Assembly (NCBI GenBank): GCA_020431945.1 | Contig: JAGQHH010000510.1 | Location: 1-12,581, forward strand | DNA length: 12,581 nt | DNA from: Cyanobacteria bacterium HKST-UBA02 | Lineage (GTDB): Bacteria; Cyanobacteriota; Vampirovibrionia; Obscuribacterales; Obscuribacteraceae | Direction of reading: 5' to 3' | In this document: positions 6,377 to 12,581 of the stretch, piece after piece | Layout of the letters: every line of letters begins with the position of its first letter | Numbering within the stretch: position 1 is the first letter of the stretch | Program-made: the position numbers and the translations under genes | The notes under the pieces: generated by a model | The model's input: the letters and a program-made list of their open reading frames with translations, nothing else | Database searches by the model: none | Told to the model about the DNA's origin: nothing

Positions 6377-6697
6377 GATTCATCACCCTCGGGGAAGGAC
6401 GGTCTGAGCTCTTGCGAGCGGCAAGCACAGGTTTAGTAAGTTTTCCTGATAAGCGAGTAGACCGATTCTGTCTTAATTATTCCCCGGGGTCACTGGGGAA
6501 AATACGTAGTTGTCTGGACTACAATTTGTAGTTTGCCGGCAATGATCGCGGAATCCCTTGCCCGACAATGGGTTTGCTATTCAGCCCTGTCCCGAGATTT
6601 AACCTTCTCACCCGGTCGGGCGAGCTTGCTCCGGCTTCCGGGGCTGATTCCGGCTAATCTCCGGTTTTGGCATGTCGCGGGAGGGTATATCTTGATC
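6377..6697. promoter_or_regulatory. Divergent intergenic region between YD-repeat gene and selenoprotein gene
   Basis: This 320-base stretch must hold the promoters of two divergent genes. No convincing -35/-10 pair stands out. It contains a TTCCCC/GGGGAA hairpin (6480-6485/6495-6500), a perfect 15-base palindrome (6518-6532, listed separately) and four TCCGG motifs between 6630 and 6664 (starting at 6630, 6637, 6649 and 6660). GGAGGG at 6680-6685 is the ribosome binding site for the plus-strand gene. I see no RNA gene or further protein here. Confidence 0.5.
6518..6532. promoter_or_regulatory. Perfect palindrome, candidate operator
   Basis: ACTACAA and TTGTAGT face each other around a single T. 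Related half-sites lie nearby, with GTAGTTG starting at 6507 and GTAGTTT starting at 6529. It sits about 170 bases upstream of the plus-strand start and about 150 upstream of the minus-strand start, so it could serve either gene. This is an operator by shape only. Confidence 0.35.
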
Positions 6698-8068
6698 ATG
6701 AAGAACCTGCCAACCCGAGCTTCCAGTCTCGCCCTGGCCATCCTGACCATGGCTTTCTCGACCGGCGCGTCGGCACAGGAGGTGATCGACAGCTCCACGG
6801 CAAGACGCGAGTCCACCACCACAGCTCGTGCCATCAAGTGGGAGACTTCTCTCACCGATGCGCAGACCCAAGCGGAGCGCAATCACAAACCGATCCTCTG
6901 GGTCCACATGCTCGGCAATATCGACGGCTTCACATGAAGCGCCGCCAATAGCTTGAGAGCCGGGTCGCTCTCGCAGGAGCCGATACTTTCGAGGCTGCGC
7001 AACAACTATGTCTGCGGCTATCGCAATATAGCCAAGGCGCCTTATTCGGGCAATTCCGGCATACACCCCCTGAGCGGTCCGGCAGTCACCACCACCAATG
7101 GTGCCGGTCCCCGCAACCTCCAGCTCTTCGTCCTCTCCGCCGACGGCACGGTCCTGCACTGCATGCCAGGCTACTGGCAGGCCAGGGACATGGCCGGCGA
7201 GCTCGATCTGGCTGAACGGCTCAATCATATCTGGACCGATCGCTCCATCACACCAGCGCAAAAAGAAGCGCTTTTCGCCAGAGAGCATCTGCGTCACATC
7301 AACAATCATTCATCCACCATGGTGGCAGCAAGCGAATTGCAGGGCTTCGACCGGGTTCATATTTTCAAGCAAAACATCCAGGATGCCATCAAAGACCCCG
7401 CCAGCCTCGCCGGCGCCGACCCTCATCATCTCCCGAAAGAAGCCTTCAAATCTACCGACACGATCATGCACGAAAGACTGAGCAAACAGCCTTTCCTGCC
7501 CTACGAACGCTTCAATGTCGCTCAATTCGTCAACTACGGAAGCCAGCACTATGACAAGGGCGAGCACAAGATCGATCCTTCCGCCATGGCCTCCATCAGG
7601 GCCCACAATCTCAGGGAAGTCCTTCACGAGACCTGGACCCCGGAAGAGAAGAAGCTGGATCCTTCCGCCCGCCCCGCCGCGGTAAAAGGAGCAGCCCCGG
7701 CAAACGATAAAGTAGCGAAGAAGGCGAAAAAGAACGTCGATTTGCCTGTGAACATGGACGAGACCATGACCAAGACATTCTGGAGCTATGTCGAGAAAGG
7801 CAAATACGACAAGGCAGAGTGCCTGGCAAGCTATAAGATCAGCCGCGACTCGCGCAATCCCATCGGCTATCAGATGCGCTCGGTCTTGAAGTACGACCGG
7901 GGCGATTACCAGGGAGCCGCCCGGGACGCCTACAGGGCCATGCAGCTGGGCTCCAAGCATCCGAAGCTGGTCTGGCTCTATAAAAACGCCATGGCCCGCC
8001 TGAAAGCCCAGCGCCAGATGTCCGTAGCAGTGGACAACAATACAGCCGTCCTCAACAACACGCCTTAG
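6698..8068 (+). CDS. Predicted selenoprotein: secreted thioredoxin-like domain with TPR-like C-terminus, Sec at in-frame TGA 6935-6937
   Basis: Read through the TGA, this is one 456-aa frame. Between the TGA and the TAG at 8066-8068 there is no other stop, and both sides fit one protein. Residues 1-27 are a signal peptide (cut near ASAQ), so the product is exported. A thioredoxin-like domain spans about 47-165. HKPILWVH (63-70) is the first strand, residue 80 (TGA) is where the redox Cys of thioredoxins sits, and helix SAANSLRAG (81-89) follows. GPRNLQLFVLSADG (137-150) matches the cis-Pro/strand/turn segment. A Lys/Ala-rich linker (about 325-347) leads to TPR-like helices (about 357-435). 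No second Cys sits next to residue 80. ATG 6698 is 12 bases from GGAGGG (6680-6685), and an in-frame TTG at 6692 is 6 bases away, so either may start. The stop overlaps that of the convergent regulator. A nonsense mutation or sequencing error remains the alternative. Confidence 0.72.
6951..6974 (+). promoter_or_regulatory. Candidate bacterial SECIS element
   Basis: GAGAGC (6955-6960) pairs perfectly with GCTCTC (6967-6972), presenting the 6-base loop CGGGTC. A further GC/GC pair (6951-6952 with 6973-6974) closes below a two-T bulge. The loop GGTC begins 25 bases after the TGA. E. coli fdhF has a GGUC apical loop 18 bases after its UGA and a bulged U in the 5' strand, and known bacterial elements place the loop roughly 16-37 bases downstream. 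This is the signal that SelB would read to insert selenocysteine. Confidence 0.65.
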
Positions 8069-8736
8069 CCGAGACGATAGCCCACACCATGAACAGTGGC
8101 AATGGCATTGGGATCGCCGCCCAGGGAGGCGATCTTCTTGCGCAGGGCCCGTATATATGTATAAAGAGTCTCGCTGCTCACAGCACTTTCGGAGCTCCAG
8201 ACATAATCGAGCAGATCTTTGCTGCTTACCGCTTCTCCCTGATGACGCATGAGAAACTCCAGAAGTTGGAACTCTTTTGGTTGCAAACTCAACTCTTCTT
8301 TGCCCACCGTAACCCGGTGGCGGCCCTGATCGAGCTCGATATCGCCGGACCGGAGAATCTCTGCCTGGAACTTCTCGGGCCTGCGAAGCAGAGCCTGGAT
8401 TCGCACAGCAAGCTCTCTTATATCGAAGGGCTTGGTCAGGTAATCATCGGCTCCTGCAGAGAATCCTGTTTCCTTTTCTTCAATCCTGTCCTTGCCGGTC
8501 AGCATGAGAATCGCCATGTCTTCGCCCCGGGCCCTCAGCTTCTCCACCACCGACACTCCGGCAAGACCCGGGAGACCCCAGTCGATAATGAGCAAATCAT
8601 ATTTGAAAGCCTCCAGCATCTCCATGGCGGAAAGCCCGTCGAAAACAGGCTCGACGATATGCCCCCTGGCTGCGAGATAACTGGCGATCTGCTCCGCCAG
8701 AACCTCATCATCCTCCACAAGCAGGATTTTTGCCAT
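8065..8736 (-). CDS. OmpR/PhoB-family response regulator
   Basis: The product is 223 aa, normal length for the family. The receiver domain (1-about 118) has the acidic cluster EDD (8-10), phospho-acceptor D52 in IIDWGLPG, the switch Thr80 in MLTGKD and Lys102 in LTKPFD. The winged-helix DNA-binding domain (about 127-223) has the typical LQPKEFQLLEFL (151-162), a recognition-helix segment ending YTYIRALRKKI and the closing hairpin VHGVGYRLG. Its start is 14 bases after the kinase stop codon, with GGAG directly upstream, so the two form an operon. Phosphorylation by the partner kinase is expected to control DNA binding. Targets cannot be read from the sequence. Its TAA overlaps the TAG of the convergent selenoprotein gene. 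Confidence 0.93.
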   Translation of the reverse strand: MAKILLVEDDEVLAEQIASYLAARGHIVEPVFDGLSAMEMLEAFKYDLLIIDWGLPGLAGVSVVEKLRARGEDMAILMLTGKDRIEEKETGFSAGADDYLTKPFDIRELAVRIQALLRRPEKFQAEILRSGDIELDQGRHRVTVGKEELSLQPKEFQLLEFLMRHQGEAVSSKDLLDYVWSSESAVSSETLYTYIRALRKKIASLGGDPNAIATVHGVGYRLG

Positions 8737-8750
8737 GATCTCCAGACCCC

Positions 8751-10214
8751 TCAGATACGGAACCAGAAAGTACTGCCCTTCTCAGGATCGTTATTCCTGA
8801 CCCCTATAGTACCCCCGTGAGCCTCGACTATCGCCCGGGCGATAGAGAGCCCCAGACCGGTACCTCTTTCACTGTCACTATCCTGATCGCCCTCACTGTC
8901 GACCTGATTGAAGCGCTCGAAAATCGAATCAAGGCTGGCAACCGGAATGCCCGGTCCCTGATCGATCACCCTGATCTCGGTCCATTTCATGGTTTCCTCT
9001 GCTTCCACCACCACTGTGCTCTCTCTGGGCGAGAATTTCACGGCATTGCTCAGGAGGTTGACCATGACCTGCATGAGGCGCTCGCGATCGGCATCCAGAC
9101 TGGCAGCAGTCTCCTGATTCTTGATCTCGATCCGGCGTCTCTCGGCAAAAGCTCCCACGATCATGACAGCATCCCGGAAAAATTCCGCTATGGCAAAACT
9201 GGATCTTTTCAGCTCCAGGCGGCCGGCCTCGATTCTCTCGATATCGAGAAGATCTCTGATCATATAGATAAGCCTGTTGGTGTTGTACTCAGAGATTCTT
9301 ACCTCTTTAAGGGCGGACTCGGGCAGCTCTCCATAGATCCCATCCGACAGCGAAGATAGCGCGATCTGAACCGAGCTCAGAGGCGTTTTCAGGTCGTGGC
9401 TGACCATCTGCATGAGCTCTCGTTTGTGCCGGGCGGCCCGGGAGAGCGAATCAGCCATATCGTGAAACACCCCGTCCAGATGAGCGATCTCGTCACCGCC
9501 CCGGACCGGATCGAGAAGGGTCTCGTTGCGAGAGAGCCTGCCGGTGTTCTCCACCAGGACTTTCAATCGGCGCACCGTGCCGCCTGAAAAGTAGAGAACC
9601 AGGGCGACCCCCAGGGAGAGGTTGACCAGTGAGCCAATATAAAGAAAACTCACCACAGCCTGCCTGGATCGGGCCTGCTCCTCCGGAGCCCGAGCGTTAC
9701 CCGACTCGAGCAGAGCAACGAAATGATCTACTTCATTGAGAAGATGCCTTAGACATTCGGTGATCTCCGGGCCGAGATATTTCATCCGGTCCGCCTGGCC
9801 TCCTTCGATCATGCCGAAAGCCTGGTCGAGAATGCGGGAGGCGTCGTCAGTAGCTTTCGACAGGTCCCTGAAACTGCTCATCTCGGCGCTATGACCCCGG
9901 ACGAGCTTCTCGATATTGCCAAGCTCGGTGCTTATGCCTTTCTTGTTCTGGCGATGCCGGGAAAGAGCCTCGGGATCGCTCGTATATCGATAAAGATTGA
10001 GGGCAGTACCGGACTGATAGAAACGATGGAGAAGATCATGAGCCGAGGCGATGGCCAGCTTTGCCCGGTTCTCCTCCAGGACCTCGTGCTCGGCCTCTTT
10101 CAGAAGACCGGTGAGGAGAACCACGAAAACAATCTGGAAAAGCACCGGAACCAGAACCAGGATAAGTCCCTGTACGAATAGATTTGGGCTTCTGGTCACG
10201 AGGGGGTCCGGCAT
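8751..10214 (-). CDS. Membrane sensor histidine kinase
   Basis: The product is 487 aa. Transmembrane helix 1 spans about 12-38, then an extracytoplasmic, mostly helical sensor region of about 145 residues resembling four-helix CHASE3-type sensors, then helix 2 at about 187-210. A HAMP linker follows at about 211-263 and ends near the dimerisation domain. The phospho-acceptor is H273 in MVSHDLKTPLSSV. The ATPase domain has NLLSNAVKFS (386-395), DQGPGI (418-423), FERFNQ (432-437) and GTGLGLSIAR (451-460). It should autophosphorylate on H273 and pass phosphate to D52 of the regulator encoded 14 bases downstream. The sensor region gives no clue to the signal. ATG 10214 is the first possible start after an in-frame TGA, but no Shine-Dalgarno sequence precedes it (the upstream run is CCACCTCACCTC), so initiation may be weak or leaderless. 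Confidence 0.93.
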   Translation of the reverse strand: MPDPLVTRSPNLFVQGLILVLVPVLFQIVFVVLLTGLLKEAEHEVLEENRAKLAIASAHDLLHRFYQSGTALNLYRYTSDPEALSRHRQNKKGISTELGNIEKLVRGHSAEMSSFRDLSKATDDASRILDQAFGMIEGGQADRMKYLGPEITECLRHLLNEVDHFVALLESGNARAPEEQARSRQAVVSFLYIGSLVNLSLGVALVLYFSGGTVRRLKVLVENTGRLSRNETLLDPVRGGDEIAHLDGVFHDMADSLSRAARHKRELMQMVSHDLKTPLSSVQIALSSLSDGIYGELPESALKEVRISEYNTNRLIYMIRDLLDIERIEAGRLELKRSSFAIAEFFRDAVMIVGAFAERRRIEIKNQETAASLDADRERLMQVMVNLLSNAVKFSPRESTVVVEAEETMKWTEIRVIDQGPGIPVASLDSIFERFNQVDSEGDQDSDSERGTGLGLSIARAIVEAHGGTIGVRNNDPEKGSTFWFRI

Positions 10215-10253
10215 GAGGTGAGGTGGGGGATATCGCCATAGTGTATCAAGACG

Positions 10254-10309
10254 GTCCTCAGGATTTACTCAGGAACCGGCGGCTATATTGTTTGCACGTT
10301 ACTGAGGAC
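10254..10309 (+). promoter_or_regulatory. Inverted repeat spanning the ribosome binding site of the 10317 gene
   Basis: GTCCTCAG (10254-10261) is the exact reverse complement of CTGAGGAC (10302-10309), 40 bases apart. The right arm contains the GAGGA ribosome binding site (10304-10308). If both arms are in one transcript, the pairing would mask that site. A direct repeat CTCAGGA also occurs twice in the left part. The repeat lies between divergent genes, so a protein-binding role is equally possible. Confidence 0.35.
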
Positions 10310-10316
10310 TGACCCG

Positions 10317-11027
10317 ATGCCCGAAGTTTTTTCTCGAGAACCAAGCCACTTCGAACTTAGCACCGCCGGCGACACCGCCGGCCATGACGCCTCCCATCGT
10401 CTCTTCGAAGATGCCCTGAGCCTTTTCAAAGAGAAAGACGGCTGCCACCAGACCGGCATCCGGGGACTCTCACCGGTGGAATTCGACGATACCCGGGACG
10501 TCTCTCGTATCCCCCAGGCCCCGGACCGCTACGAAGAGCAAGCCGACAGGTATTGCAGGGCGAGCGGTCGCGAGATAGCGAAACTTTTCGATCAAGCTTA
10601 TGAAACCGGCGATTATGACCTTCTCAACGATTACCTGACAGAGTCCATCTGCACCGCTTACAGAATCAACGGTCTCTCCGCGGTAAAAGAGCTGGGCGAG
10701 AAGATCAATGAATATACGAAGGTGGAAGGCGCCGCCCCGGTCATCGAAGGGCTTCACAGCTGTGATTCCTTCATCGGGCATGGTTTCAACGGAGGCACCT
10801 GGCAATACTCCGAGAATCTGGTTCACTTCACCGTCACCTATGCCGAGCAGCTCTCACCGGAGCAAGCAGAAAGGGCTGCCCGTCTGTCCTGGCGCGAGCA
10901 GCAGGAGGAAGGCATCTTCTTCCATCCCGGCGCCGGCTATCTGAGAACCATCCGCTCTGGTCCGACCTTCACCATGTGGGCCACGGAAAAGGAAAACGAT
11001 CTGATTAGAGATCGTGAGAAGAGTTAG
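10317..11027 (+). CDS. Unrecognised 236-aa cytoplasmic protein
   Basis: No signal peptide or membrane segment is visible. The first 70 residues are polar and probably disordered (REPSHFELSTAGDTAGHDAS). From about 70 to 125 the sequence looks helical (YEEQADRYCRASGREIAKLF, then DYDLLNDYLTES). The segment at about 145-180 has Gly and aromatic residues (CDSFIGHGFNGGTWQYSEN) suggesting a beta-rich fold. A highly charged stretch follows (about 180-200, EQLSPEQAERAARLSWREQQ) and then a strand-like end. GAGGA at 10304-10308 with 8-base spacing supports the ATG. The gene is divergent from the histidine kinase, shares its 102-base promoter region and ends at a strong terminator, so it is probably monocistronic. 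It might be a target of the two-component system, but that rests on position alone. I cannot assign a family. Confidence 0.75.
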   Translation: MPEVFSREPSHFELSTAGDTAGHDASHRLFEDALSLFKEKDGCHQTGIRGLSPVEFDDTRDVSRIPQAPDRYEEQADRYCRASGREIAKLFDQAYETGDYDLLNDYLTESICTAYRINGLSAVKELGEKINEYTKVEGAAPVIEGLHSCDSFIGHGFNGGTWQYSENLVHFTVTYAEQLSPEQAERAARLSWREQQEEGIFFHPGAGYLRTIRSGPTFTMWATEKENDLIRDREKS

Positions 11028-11051
11028 AAAACACACGATTTTCAGTGGGCA

Positions 11052-11084
11052 GGGGACGCTCCTTCGGGAGCGTTTCCACTTTTT
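11052..11084 (+). terminator. Intrinsic terminator with UUCG tetraloop
   Basis: GGGGACGCTCC (11052-11062) and GGAGCGTTTCC (11067-11077) form an 11-bp stem with two G-U pairs, closed by a TTCG loop. A run of five T follows at 11080-11084. It ends transcription of the 10317 gene. The T-run overlaps the stop codon of the convergent TetR gene. On the minus strand no T-run follows, so it is directional. Confidence 0.85.
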
Positions 11085-11688
11085 ATTGACCGGCCAGCAT
11101 GGTTGCAGCAAAACTCCGGGCGGTCCCGGCAAGCTCGCTAGGGTCGGCGCCAGCCCGGGCCCGGATAGACATTCCATGCAAAAAAGTGGTGAGTAGACGC
11201 GCTGCCTGCTCCGGGCTCACCGACTCGCTCAGCTCCTTCCTGTGAGCCTGGAACACTCGGGAAAACACCTCGTCGGCAGCCTGAATCGAAGAATAGAGCT
11301 TGATCTTTATCGTCTCGGACTCGCAACATTCTTCGCTCAAAAGGCAGGCGATCATACAGCCCGGCGGGTGCCCGGCGCCAACCACCACCTCGGTCATGTC
11401 CTCGAAAAACACATCGAGACCGGAAGCGAGACTGCCTGCCTCGAGCAGCTTCCTGATTGGAGGACCCAGATAACGAGCCCGGTACTGGTCCACTGCCCGT
11501 ATGAAAAGAGCTTCCTTGTCCCCGAAGGCAGCATAGAGACTCGGGCGATTGATCCCCATGGCACCGGTGAGGTCGTCCAGAGAAGTGCCCCGATAGCCCT
11601 TTTCCCAGAAAACCAGCATTGCCCGGTCAAGAGCTTCTTGCGGGTCGAATTGTCTGGGTCTTCCCTTGCTGATCTTTTTATTTACCAA
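11083..11688 (-). CDS. TetR/AcrR-family transcriptional repressor
   Basis: The product is 201 aa, typical for the family. The N-terminal DNA-binding domain begins GRPRQFDPQEALDRAML. Its helix-turn-helix lies at about 35-58, with TSLDDLTGAMGINRPSLYAA and then FGDKEALF, the family signature. The C-terminal ligand and dimer domain (about 70-195) has a Cys-rich patch (GCMIACLLSEECCES at about 108-123) of unknown significance. The subtype resembles regulators with the GRPR.FD and FW.KGY motifs. The start is a TTG at 11688, with AAGGAG 11 bases upstream. The start codon sits inside one of two operator-like repeats, and a -10-like TATAAT (11727-11722, minus) overlaps the divergent cupin promoter. 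It therefore probably represses itself and the cupin gene and is released by an unknown ligand. Confidence 0.9.
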   Translation of the reverse strand: MVNKKISKGRPRQFDPQEALDRAMLVFWEKGYRGTSLDDLTGAMGINRPSLYAAFGDKEALFIRAVDQYRARYLGPPIRKLLEAGSLASGLDVFFEDMTEVVVGAGHPPGCMIACLLSEECCESETIKIKLYSSIQAADEVFSRVFQAHRKELSESVSPEQAARLLTTFLHGMSIRARAGADPSELAGTARSFAATMLAGQ

Positions 11689-11742
11689 TCAGTACAAAAC
11701 TCCTTGACCGGGGCAAATACTATTATATACTGGTCAGTACAA
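11683..11742. promoter_or_regulatory. Divergent tetR/cupin promoters with two operator-like repeats
   Basis: The plus-strand promoter is TTGACC (11704-11709), 16 bases, TATACT (11726-11731). The minus-strand -10 is TATAAT (11727-11722), overlapping it. TACTG/CAGTA is a 12-base palindrome at 11728-11739 over both -10 regions. A related copy, TACCAATCAGTA (11683-11694), covers the repressor start codon. Both share TCAGTACAA, 45 bases apart. Binding at the first site would block both promoters. Confidence 0.6.
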
Positions 11743-11752
11743 TATTATTAGA

Positions 11753-11803
11753 GCAAGGCATTCATCCGGGGCGCTGGGCTGCGCATCAGGAGCTGTGCCT
11801 TGC
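11753..11803 (+). promoter_or_regulatory. Structured 5' leader of the cupin mRNA
   Basis: GCAAGGCA (11753-11760) pairs perfectly with TGCCTTGC (11796-11803). Inside, GCGC (11771-11774) can pair with GCGC (11781-11784). The structure ends 12 bases before the GGAGG site at 11816-11820, so it leaves that site free and may stabilise the mRNA. It matches no riboswitch that I recognise. Confidence 0.4.
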
Positions 11804-11828
11804 AAAATTTTCCCGGGAGGAAAAATCC

Positions 11829-12305
11829 ATGCCAGTCAAACAAGAAGCTAAAATCGAAACAAGACAGGGAGCCAATTTCACCGCTATTCACAGCGGTCCC
11901 CTGGGGGAGCTGGATTCATACACTCTCGAAGTCCCGGCCCTCAATAGAACAGTAAAAGGAAAACTGTTCATCAAAGAATTTCTCGGTCTCACAGGCATGC
12001 AAATCTCCATGAACAAGCTTCCGGCAGGAGGCGCAGTGCCCTTCTATCATAAGCACCGAGAGAATGAGGAATGCTATATCTTCGTAAGCGGTCACGGACA
12101 GATGCAGATCGATGGTGACACTTTCGATGTCGAGGAAGGCAGCATCGTCCGGATCGGCACCGGTGGCAACCGCACTCTGCGCAACACCGGCAGCTCGGAT
12201 CTGCAATTCATCTGTGTACAGGCCCGGGAGAATTCCCTCAATCAAGACACCTTCGAGGACGGCATCAGGGACGAGGCAAAGGTTACCTGGCCGGAAAAAG
12301 ACTAG
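11829..12305 (+). CDS. Small cupin-domain protein
   Basis: The product is 158 aa with a single cupin barrel at about 55-132. The first metal-binding motif is visible: LPAGGAVPFYHKHRENEECYI (64-84), with H74 and H76 followed by E80 or E81. The second cupin motif, expected as a Gly-Pro-Gly-x-x-His turn, reads EEGSIVRIGTGGNRTLRNTG (103-121). The usual metal His is Asn114, so the metal site lacks one ligand. A few small cupins keep partial sites, and others bind ligands without metal. No signal peptide is seen, so the product is cytoplasmic. GGAGG at 11816-11820 with 8-base spacing supports the ATG. The divergent TetR gene and shared operators suggest ligand-induced expression. The substrate cannot be told from the sequence. 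Confidence 0.87.
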   Translation: MPVKQEAKIETRQGANFTAIHSGPLGELDSYTLEVPALNRTVKGKLFIKEFLGLTGMQISMNKLPAGGAVPFYHKHRENEECYIFVSGHGQMQIDGDTFDVEEGSIVRIGTGGNRTLRNTGSSDLQFICVQARENSLNQDTFEDGIRDEAKVTWPEKD

Positions 12306-12313
12306 GCAGAGAG

Positions 12314-12508
12314 CTAGTTTCCGATATGAATCTTCTTGTTGATCGCGCCTCCGCCGGCGTTCGCTCTTGAATTGTTGCCCCTGGCAATCGCTATGCTTCC
12401 ACTGCCGGCTTTGACCTGCGCCAGAGATTCTTCCTGCAGTCTTGTTTGCGTGCTCAGCTCTTTCAATTTACGGTTCCTGGAAATTCTCTTCAATTTGTGT
12501 TTCCTCAT
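12314..12508 (-). CDS. Small basic protein, unknown function
   Basis: The product is 64 aa. The N-terminal 20 residues are extremely basic (MRKHKLKRISRNRKLKEL), followed by a short Gln/Glu helix and a Gly/Ala/Asn-rich tail with repeated small motifs (GSGSIAIARGNN, RANAGGGAINKK). AGGG at 12516-12519, 7 bases before the ATG, supports translation. It converges on the cupin gene with only 8 bases between the stop codons and no obvious terminator. The basic head could bind nucleic acid, but no known family is recognised. The composition is unusual enough that it could be a chance frame. Confidence 0.5.
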   Translation of the reverse strand: MRKHKLKRISRNRKLKELSTQTRLQEESLAQVKAGSGSIAIARGNNSRANAGGGAINKKIHIGN

Positions 12509-12581
12509 TTAGTGACCCTGAGTCTTTCAGTATCGAGAATTATTGTGAGGAAGTTATGAGGGTGCGACGTGAAAGCTAGAA

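Noticed and set aside
5210..6436. Long plus-strand open frame (408 codons) opposite the YD-repeat gene
   Set aside because: It mirrors the minus-strand gene almost base for base. The minus product has regular DG-turn repeats and a ribosome binding site, while the plus frame gives only a hydrophobic Ile/Val/Leu-rich shadow.
6533..6697. Upstream extension of the selenoprotein gene to an ATG at 6533
   Set aside because: The extra 55 residues lack protein character, precede a clear signal peptide and overlap the operator-like palindrome. GGAGGG supports a start at 6692 or 6698.
6608..7309. Minus-strand open frame (233 codons) across the selenoprotein TGA
   Set aside because: It is a shadow of the plus-strand gene with no signal peptide, ribosome site or motif of its own.
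6953..8068. Separate gene starting at the TTG at 6953
   Set aside because: It has no ribosome binding site at the usual distance, would begin in the middle of a thioredoxin fold, and is exactly in frame with the upstream signal-peptide-bearing part. Read-through at the TGA explains both halves.
8089..8820. Plus-strand open frame opposite the response regulator
   Set aside because: The minus strand encodes an unambiguous OmpR-family protein over the same bases.

Overview
The window carries a bacterial chromosome segment with mixed gene orientation, moderate GC content, Shine-Dalgarno sites, several possible TTG starts and many proteins of no recognised family. The mix of long hydrophilic YD/RHS-like proteins, a membrane spermidine-synthase-like protein, REC/GGDEF signalling and an OmpR-type two-component pair resembles the non-photosynthetic cyanobacterial relatives (Vampirovibrionia/Obscuribacterales). 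That placement is an impression from gene style, because no rRNA or marker gene is present.

Layout. Positions 1-141 hold the 3' end of an unrecognised gene. At 254-1543 (+) is a double-REC/GGDEF protein. The stretch 1544-2063 has no large gene. It holds a post-gene hairpin, two tiny coupled minus-strand ORFs and a compact region (1764-2026) whose ends pair in an 8-bp helix and which contains a set of perfect internal helices. I read this as an unclassified structured RNA, followed by a small membrane protein gene (2064-2375). Positions 2474-2821 hold an 11-bp hairpin, a 35-aa membrane peptide ORF, a good sigma70-type promoter and two tandem palindromic repeats. On the minus strand, 6376-2822 carries a YD/RHS-like repeat protein and then a polytopic spermidine-synthase-like protein.

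The most notable gene is at 6698-8068 (+). It is a secreted thioredoxin-like/TPR-like protein whose reading frame is broken only by one TGA at 6935-6937. The TGA lies where a thioredoxin redox Cys would sit. It is followed at a suitable distance by a hairpin with a GGGUC apical loop, the form of a bacterial SECIS element. I interpret this as a selenoprotein that an ordinary gene caller would split in two.

A histidine kinase and OmpR-type regulator pair (10214-8065, minus) converges on the selenoprotein gene with overlapping stop codons. Divergent from the kinase is an unrecognised 236-aa protein (10317-11027, +) ending in a textbook terminator with a UUCG loop. Next is a divergent pair: a TetR-family repressor (minus) and a cupin protein (+). 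Their shared promoter region has overlapping divergent -10 boxes and two copies of a CAGTA operator-like motif, which suggests autoregulated control of the cupin. The window ends with a small basic protein gene (12508-12314, minus) that converges on the cupin.
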